Shown here piece after piece: positions 62,101-64,000 of a stretch of 64,000 nucleotides of DNA. The stretch covers positions 17,807,444-17,871,443 of the forward strand of contig NC_090703.1 in assembly GCF_040954835.1 (NCBI RefSeq), read 5' to 3'. The notes under the pieces are model-generated. The model was not told the origin of the DNA, made no database searches, and was given only the letters and a program-made list of their open reading frames with translations. Every line of letters begins with the position of its first letter. Position 1 is the first letter of the stretch. The stretch comes from Lepisosteus oculatus (taxonomy: Eukaryota > Chordata > Actinopteri > Semionotiformes > Lepisosteidae). Both the position numbers and the translations under genes were made by a program.

Positions 62101-62717
62101 CAATTAGAATGCGTGAATGCAACAGACATAAGTCAAATATGCCAGAGATCATTGAGATCAAATGTTATGTCATCTGCTATGTAATTTGACATGTGAGGAA
62201 AACACACAAGTAAGCATTTCATTGTACTCAGGCATATTCAGTATGACAATACACGTGAACTTGAAATGCAAGGAACTGGTTTCTTGATAAAATAATTTAA
62301 GAAATCTTTACATGCAGATTAAAACGTATTAGTAATGCCATTGTTTATGATTTTATTTTCCCTAACTGTCTGGCTTAGATCAAACCATGTAAACCTAGGA
62401 TCAATCATCCCTTTAATACAGTGTTTTGCTAAGGAGTCCTGACATTTAAACCTCCTTCAAAGAACTTTTAATATGCACTGATCAATTCACAATCAAGAGA
62501 TGAATTTTTGTTTTGAATGTAAACCCCTTTTAGGTTCTGTGCTGTAAAAAAACTGTTAACTTGCCTTGTTTTTGTTGGCCATTGTCACCAACAGCTGCCT
62601 CCTTCTGCCCCTTCCCACATGAAACGTTAACCCAACATCCCCTTCTGGCAGCTCTGCTCCTCCCCTAAGGCTCAGAGGACTCCCGGATCCAGGCTTTTTA
62701 GTGACAACTCGGGCCTC
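28855..62717 (-). CDS. CCDC9B: CCDC9B, eleven coding exons, N-terminus outside window
   Basis: Coiled-coil domain-containing protein 9B, paralogue of CCDC9 (an RNA/exon-junction-associated protein; CCDC9B's own role is not established). Eleven exons joined in consistent phase give 574 residues. Diagnostic blocks: RVVTKKPGSG and GRGRRRQLLVTMANKNK-GKRIVSEK (residues 1-59); EYIRWKKEREQIDRERVARH and GQWRRAWDIDKTE (about 144-185), the charged helical region shared by CCDC9 and CCDC9B; KGKDRLTGRARRWDAKEE (about 243-261); then a long acidic, Ser/Thr-rich region of 276 residues. From memory the human protein carries VTMENKAEGKRIVSEK, YAQWKQEREQIDLARLARHR and GKERLTGRARRWDMKED in the same order, which separates it from CCDC9. 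The N-terminal coiled coil is not in the window and should lie beyond 64000. The gene spans at least 35 kb here, far more than the compact human locus. The last exon is tentative. Confidence 0.93.
29323..29405 (-). CDS. CCDC9B: CCDC9B exon (in-window exon 10), 83 bases
   Basis: Phase 1 in, phase 0 out. Acceptor TTTTCCCTTTCACAG, donor AAG|GTAGTA. Encodes (E)EIIDSSLSVMSPDSGASVSA then YKATTVK. A Ser-rich segment. Fits the preceding exon exactly. Confidence 0.82.
30056..30884 (-). CDS. CCDC9B: CCDC9B long exon (in-window exon 9), acidic low-complexity region
   Basis: 829 bases, 276 codons plus one base; phase 0 in, phase 1 out. Acceptor GTATGTGTGTATTTCTCAG, donor CCCAG|GTATTT. Encodes SIEKSSEDVCEDQEALGNPE and an acidic, Ser/Thr/Asn-rich sequence with no known domain, probably disordered. 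The open frame runs upstream through the intron into a chance ATG, which is not a start. Confidence 0.88.
30885..32575 (-). other. CCDC9B intron with hAT insertion
   Basis: 1.7-kb intron between the 829-base exon and the 28-base microexon. Most of it (31145-32225) is a hAT-type transposon. Confidence 0.75.
31145..32225 (+). mobile_element. hAT-type DNA transposon, decayed but with both ends
   Basis: Terminal inverted repeats: CAGGGGACTGCAACC (31145-31159) and GGTTGCTGACCCCTG (32211-32225), 13 of 15 complementary. They are flanked by an 8-bp duplication GTGTATGG (31137-31144) / GTGTATGA (32226-32233), one mismatch, the length expected for hAT. Inside, KMAVAKKAKLDVWRDKYGFF (31482-31541) resembles the N-terminus of BED-type hAT transposases (as in the ZBED5/GTF2IRD2-related group), and FLVDITMHKDEL (31872-31907) resembles the FLxDITxHLNxL block. 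Stops and deletions throughout. Confidence 0.82.
32576..32603 (-). CDS. CCDC9B: CCDC9B microexon (in-window exon 8), 28 bases
   Basis: Encodes (R)WDAKEEHLQ, completing RLTGRARRWDAKEE. Acceptor GTTATTTTTGCAG, donor CAG|GTCAGT. Phase 2 in, phase 0 out. Too short for ORF finding but fixed by phase and by the conserved RRWD(M/A)KE block. Confidence 0.88.
33455..34365. repeat. Diverged direct repeat, about 145 bp, 760 bp apart
   Basis: 33455-33600 (GCCCCTCTGCTAAGAGACAT ... CAAAGACCATAGG) and 34218-34365 (GCCCTTCTGATAGGAGACAT ... CAAAAACCATAGG) align by eye along most of their length with many substitutions. Origin unknown: old LTR pair, or two copies of an unnamed repeat. Confidence 0.4.
37195..37331 (+). 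mobile_element. 137-bp Penelope-like insertion with hammerhead-like core
   Basis: Flanked by a perfect 17-bp target duplication CATTAAATAATTTTGTT (37178-37194 and 37332-37348). Inside, CTGAAGA (37249-37255), a possible GGC/GCC stem (37257-37259 with 37266-37268) and GAAAC (37269-37273) follow the hammerhead ribozyme core order CUGANGA-stem II-GAAA. This is a motif of the terminal repeats of Penelope-like retroelements. Downstream: T-rich tract and GCATGGAATAAAC. The left part is an inverted copy of the right end: TGCAAAGGAACAAGTAATA (37221-37239) versus 37315-37333, one mismatch in 19. The Penelope assignment comes from recall of similar repeats. Confidence 0.65.
38245..38341 (-). CDS. CCDC9B: CCDC9B exon (in-window exon 7), RLTGRARR block
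   Basis: 97 bases, phase 1 in, phase 2 out. Acceptor TATTTTGTTATAG, donor AAGAAG|GTAAGG. Encodes (G)YMHRNREKASKNVPVVSSKA then KGKDRLTGRAR(R), the second signature block of the family. Confidence 0.92.
38342..39547 (-). other. CCDC9B intron (1.2 kb)
   Basis: AT-rich, with no repeat recognised. The 114-codon frame at 38666-39010 is not coding as far as I can judge. Confidence 0.6.
39548..39601 (-). CDS. CCDC9B: CCDC9B exon (in-window exon 6), 54 bases
   Basis: Phase 1 in and out. Acceptor GTTTGTGTTGCACAG, donor AGAG|GTTGGT (weak). Encodes (V)GRNPRKFNPRLSDPETR(G), a basic, proline-containing linker. Supported by exact phase fit to both neighbours. Confidence 0.82.
39602..42824 (-). other. CCDC9B intron (3.2 kb)
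   Basis: Unique AT-rich DNA, an AT-run at 40735-40775, and one tRNA-SINE near its 5' end (42264-42560). Dense in TACAGTA/TACTGTA words around 41515-41550. Confidence 0.6.
42264..42560 (+). repeat. tRNA-derived SINE, copy 3
   Basis: AGGGCAGCATGGTGGCACAG head, GGGTTCAACTCCTGAGTTC B box, CCTTCCACAGTCCAAAGACA body, CCTGTGATGGACTGGTATCC, and TTGGATAAGTGATG near the tail. Same family as 18167-18523; its orientation is opposite to CCDC9B. Confidence 0.85.
42825..42880 (-). CDS. CCDC9B: CCDC9B exon (in-window exon 5), 56 bases
   Basis: Phase 2 in, phase 1 out. Acceptor CTCTCTTTATTTCTTTAG, donor CAGAG|GTGAGC. Encodes (M)FREKFISDGESGNRSQNR, following KTEN(M) as in CCDC9 family members, where this Met is followed by F. 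Confidence 0.88.
44131..44169. repeat. AAT microsatellite
   Basis: About 13 uninterrupted AAT units. Confidence 0.95.
45280..45471 (+). pseudogene. Tc1/mariner-superfamily transposase, N-terminal HTH only
   Basis: A 63-codon open frame from ATG: basic tract RRARGKGRNGGRGRQQ, then ISNEIRAILINHVINHGMSM, REAGLQPNLSRFTVAGIIRK and stop. This is the paired-like helix-turn-helix head seen in a group of fish IS630/Tc1-type transposases (usual form ISDEIRATxVDHVxNHGLxxREAG...NLxRxTVxSIIR). The catalytic domain is absent. A TATA-like ATTAAAAGGG lies just upstream at 45244-45253. The element's left end may be near 44919 (ACAGTTTTTCCCAGTTGC). No matching right end was found. Confidence 0.7.
46712..46896 (-). 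CDS. CCDC9B: CCDC9B exon (in-window exon 4), core CCDC9-family block
   Basis: 185 bases, phase 0 in, phase 2 out. Acceptor TTTTCCTGTCATTCTAG, donor AT|GTAAGT. Encodes the family's best conserved stretch: EQMEYIRWKKEREQIDRERV, then ARHKNAKGQWRRAW and DIDKTENM. Highly charged, predicted helical. Confidence 0.95.
46961..47590. repeat. Telomere-like repeats in a dispersed unit, one inverted pair
   Basis: AACCCTAACCCTAACCCTA (47468-47486) faces TAGGTTAGGGTTAGGGTTA (47502-47520) across a 15-base loop, an inverted repeat of three telomeric hexamers per arm. The sequence after the right arm (AGACTTTCTTTAAAG ... CCACTGATCTGAGAGTAAAA) is repeated at 46976-47026 after ATAGGGTTAGGGTTG (AGACTTTCTTCAAAG ... 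CCACAGATCTGAGTGTAAAA). Confidence 0.85.
49760..50239 (-). mobile_element. Solo LTR, copy 2 (480 bp)
   Basis: Same family and orientation as 13977-14451. Minus strand starts TGTCACGATCGTTACTCC and ends CTGTTCCGGACA. Perfect 5-bp target duplication GAAAC at 49755-49759 and 50240-50244. Conserved blocks include AGGGCTGGAGCGCCCTTAAG and AACAGTTCTTTCCGG. A TTTAAAG in the middle (minus strand) may be the TATA box. The 157-codon minus frame (49612-50085) is a by-product of the GC-rich repeat. Confidence 0.88.
53240..54515 (+). mobile_element. RTE-like LINE, decayed endonuclease/RT C-terminal half
   Basis: In order along the plus strand: WFDVDDKEIHELI (53613-53650, usual WFDENDxEI); LDDKIQCTLNCASTAFVWL (53979-54035, usual DDEIxxRIxKAxxAFGRL); YRRYFKALEKHMRSI (54068-54112, usual YRRHxKxLExxHxRxLRxIL); a DNA-level match at 54229-54280 to the WAGHVVRMPDxRLPK segment; and near 54415-54470 a match to the C-terminal zinc-knuckle block (CxxCGRxCxSRIGLxSHL). 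Several frameshifts and internal deletions. The clade assignment is tentative. Confidence 0.6.
54516..55878. other. Intronic DNA between two transposon relics
   Basis: No gene. Patches at 54760-54990 and 55470-55640 are of higher complexity than the surrounding AT-rich DNA and are candidate conserved non-coding sequence. Confidence 0.4.
55879..57343 (-). mobile_element. Tc1-like DNA transposon, decayed, nearly full length
   Basis: Inverted ends GCAAAAGTATTC (55889-55900) and, on the minus strand at about 57335-57320, TGCAAAAGTATTA. Minus-strand translation between 56580 and 56240 shows remnants of the Tc1 order: LWSDK, then NLRGIPASHLKQGQKFIF with LQSNDLKHK (usual FQQDNDPKH). Multiple stops; inactive. 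Confidence 0.75.
58077..58151 (-). CDS. CCDC9B: CCDC9B exon (in-window exon 3), 25 codons
   Basis: Encodes EEERQDFENLIDETEWLAEC then DPYFQ. The donor CAG|GTAAGA is strong; the acceptor (ATTTATGTCCGAAG) has a weak pyrimidine tract, and an alternative AG three bases in would also keep frame. Phase 0. It joins to DAVKYGPKAHADLD of the next exon. I do not recall this WLAECDPYF segment in human CCDC9B. Confidence 0.78.
58152..61390 (-). other. CCDC9B intron (3.2 kb)
   Basis: No repeat recognised. 59650-60080 is unusually complex and non-AT-rich for this window, and is listed as a regulatory candidate. I looked here for an exon encoding the EKMNEEMEKIAEYER block of CCDC9 and found none, which agrees with CCDC9B lacking it. 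Confidence 0.55.
59650..60080. promoter_or_regulatory. Candidate conserved non-coding element
   Basis: Non-coding, non-repetitive, balanced composition within an AT-rich intron. It contains homeodomain-type TTAATTAG (59838-59845) and TTAATTGC (59672-59679), a SOX-like CTTTTGTTC (59731-59739) and CACAGCGCCACTATC (59717-59731). Inference from composition only. Confidence 0.3.
61391..61534 (-). CDS. CCDC9B: CCDC9B exon (in-window exon 2), 48 codons
   Basis: Starts GKRIVSEKM directly after the preceding VTMANKNK, as in the human protein. Acidic patch FFEEEENKE in the middle. Acceptor TTGTTTGAAACCAG, donor AAG|GTTAAG. Phase 0 at both ends. Confidence 0.88.
61535..62564 (-). other. CCDC9B GC-AG intron (1.0 kb)
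   Basis: Donor GCAAGT, acceptor AAACCAG. Purine-rich stretch at 61880-61930. No repeat recognised. Confidence 0.65.
62565..62717 (-). CDS. CCDC9B: CCDC9B exon (in-window exon 1), 51 codons
   Basis: Phase 0 at both ends. Acceptor TTTTTTTCTGCAG; donor AAG|GCAAGT, a GC-AG intron with an otherwise ideal donor. Encodes EARVVTKKPGSG to the block VTMANKNK. Basic cluster GRGRRR at residues 35-40. Confidence 0.88.
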
Positions 62718-64000
62718 CTGCAGAAAAAAACAGACATCCAACTGCTTTTCTGTTATCTAAAAGAGACTGCGATTTTGTGAAGCTGAGCATGAAATTTATT
62801 GTGCCCAGAGAGGCAAAATCTAAAATCATTCAATATTGAAGAGTCTTGTCATGCCTTTCCCTTTGGACAAAAAGAAAACAGAAAAAGGCATGTTTAGTGT
62901 TCTGCTTACCTGGTAGAATACGTATCATAGTAGAGAATTTCATTGAAATAGAACATCGTAACACAAAGCCTAAACTCGGATAAAAGCCAACTGACCTATC
63001 ACAGAAAAAAGACAAGAGCATCTAAATGGTCATTTACATGAGATGTTGTGCAAAATACTGTGCCTCTAGAGAGAATAAAATCTGAGCCACCAATGGAAAC
63101 CCTGGTGCTCAGGCTGAGTGATGCATGCATAGAGTGTGACCAGCCCTGAAAAGCTTGATAAATACAGCTCCTGCACTGCACCAGATCTATTTAATGAGTA
63201 GCCAGTCAGGAAGCAGATACTGTTGTCCAAGTAGTACAAACCAAACTATGCAAAAAAGTTTTCATTATCCATCAAAACAAATTGTAATCTTGTTCAAATA
63301 TAGAATAGAATATCAAGGGTTTTGCAATATTACAGTAGTTAACAAATATTGTATTACAAGCATATAGGATTTACTGATCACTGTACCCTAATTTAATTTA
63401 ATTGAAGGTCAAAATACATAATGGTAGTATTATTGTCATTTATTGTAGCAATTTAAAAGTGTTTTTATTCAACAGTTGGTTGGTTTCCTCTATATTGAGT
63501 GCCTTAAACACACTGTTGCTTTTGACTATCCTACTCTGTATTATACTGCACTGGGTTTTCTATATTTCTATTTCGTTTAAAAACACAAAAGAACTGCACT
63601 AAAATTCATTTCCTGTCTAGTATTCCAACATATACATTTAACTACAGTATGAGGTGGAGCAGATATGATGCAGTAATGTTTCAAGGTTAATAATGATTCT
63701 ACCTCCCATGTTCCTATTTTCTCCCTTTCTCTATTTAATGTGAAATTAATTTGAATTGAGTGAAAGTGAAACATCTGGATCTCTATTAGTACTGAACATA
63801 CAGTACAAGCATACATACTGTGCTGATGAGGTTCAAGTGAGGAGCCTTTGAAGGAATGCAAAGCATGGGTGGCAGACAGACCCAAAGAAACACAAAAAAC
63901 TGTCTCTCTTCTTCATTTCTACGTTTCTGTGTGGAATTAAAATCTACAGGTTGCTCTGCAAACATATTGGGTATTTTGCATTGCTCTGTTTTTTTTTCAC
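62718..64000 (-). other. CCDC9B 5' intron, upstream exon not found
   Basis: No exon resembling the LDKRI...RRYQEI coiled coil of the family was seen on the minus strand, so the first exon(s) are likely past the window end. 63040-63180 is a more complex patch without coding signal. Confidence 0.5.

Overview
This is vertebrate nuclear DNA: AT-rich, with widely spaced short exons bounded by GT-AG introns and many decayed transposons, and no bacterial-style gene packing. The repeat mix (5S-rRNA-derived SINEs, tRNA-derived SINEs, L2, CR1 and RTE-like LINEs, Tc1/mariner, hAT, LTR and Penelope-like elements) together with slowly evolving coding exons points to a ray-finned fish. A striking excess of the short words TACTGTA/TACAGTA would fit a non-teleost such as gar or bowfin, but that species guess is inference.

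Two protein genes are supported. INAFM2 (+ strand, 4451-5374) is an intronless ORF for a small single-pass membrane protein with the InaF motif; its C-terminal tail is unusually long. CCDC9B (- strand) occupies about 28.45 kb to beyond the right edge of the window. Eleven coding exons with matching splice phases were read from the sequence (62717 down to 28855), giving 574 residues of continuous protein plus a stop. The N-terminal exon(s) lie outside the window. The two genes converge tail to tail, the same arrangement as their orthologues on human chromosome 15q15.

Layout: 0-4 kb, upstream region with a SINE and a Tc1 scrap; 4-6 kb, INAFM2; 6-28 kb, an intergenic stretch with no gene seen, holding CR1 and L2 LINE relics, a solo LTR, 5S-derived SINEs and two tRNA-SINEs; 28.4-64 kb, CCDC9B, whose introns hold a hAT transposon, a 137-bp Penelope/hammerhead-like insertion with a perfect 17-bp target duplication, another tRNA-SINE, a transposase-head ORF, inverted telomere-like repeats, a second solo LTR, an RTE-like LINE and a Tc1 element.

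Most other open frames are short chance ORFs in AT-rich DNA or decayed transposon fragments. Several non-repetitive, richer-complexity stretches look like conserved non-coding element candidates, but that needs alignment to other genomes. The two genes are not known to work together; their adjacency is a synteny marker rather than a pathway.
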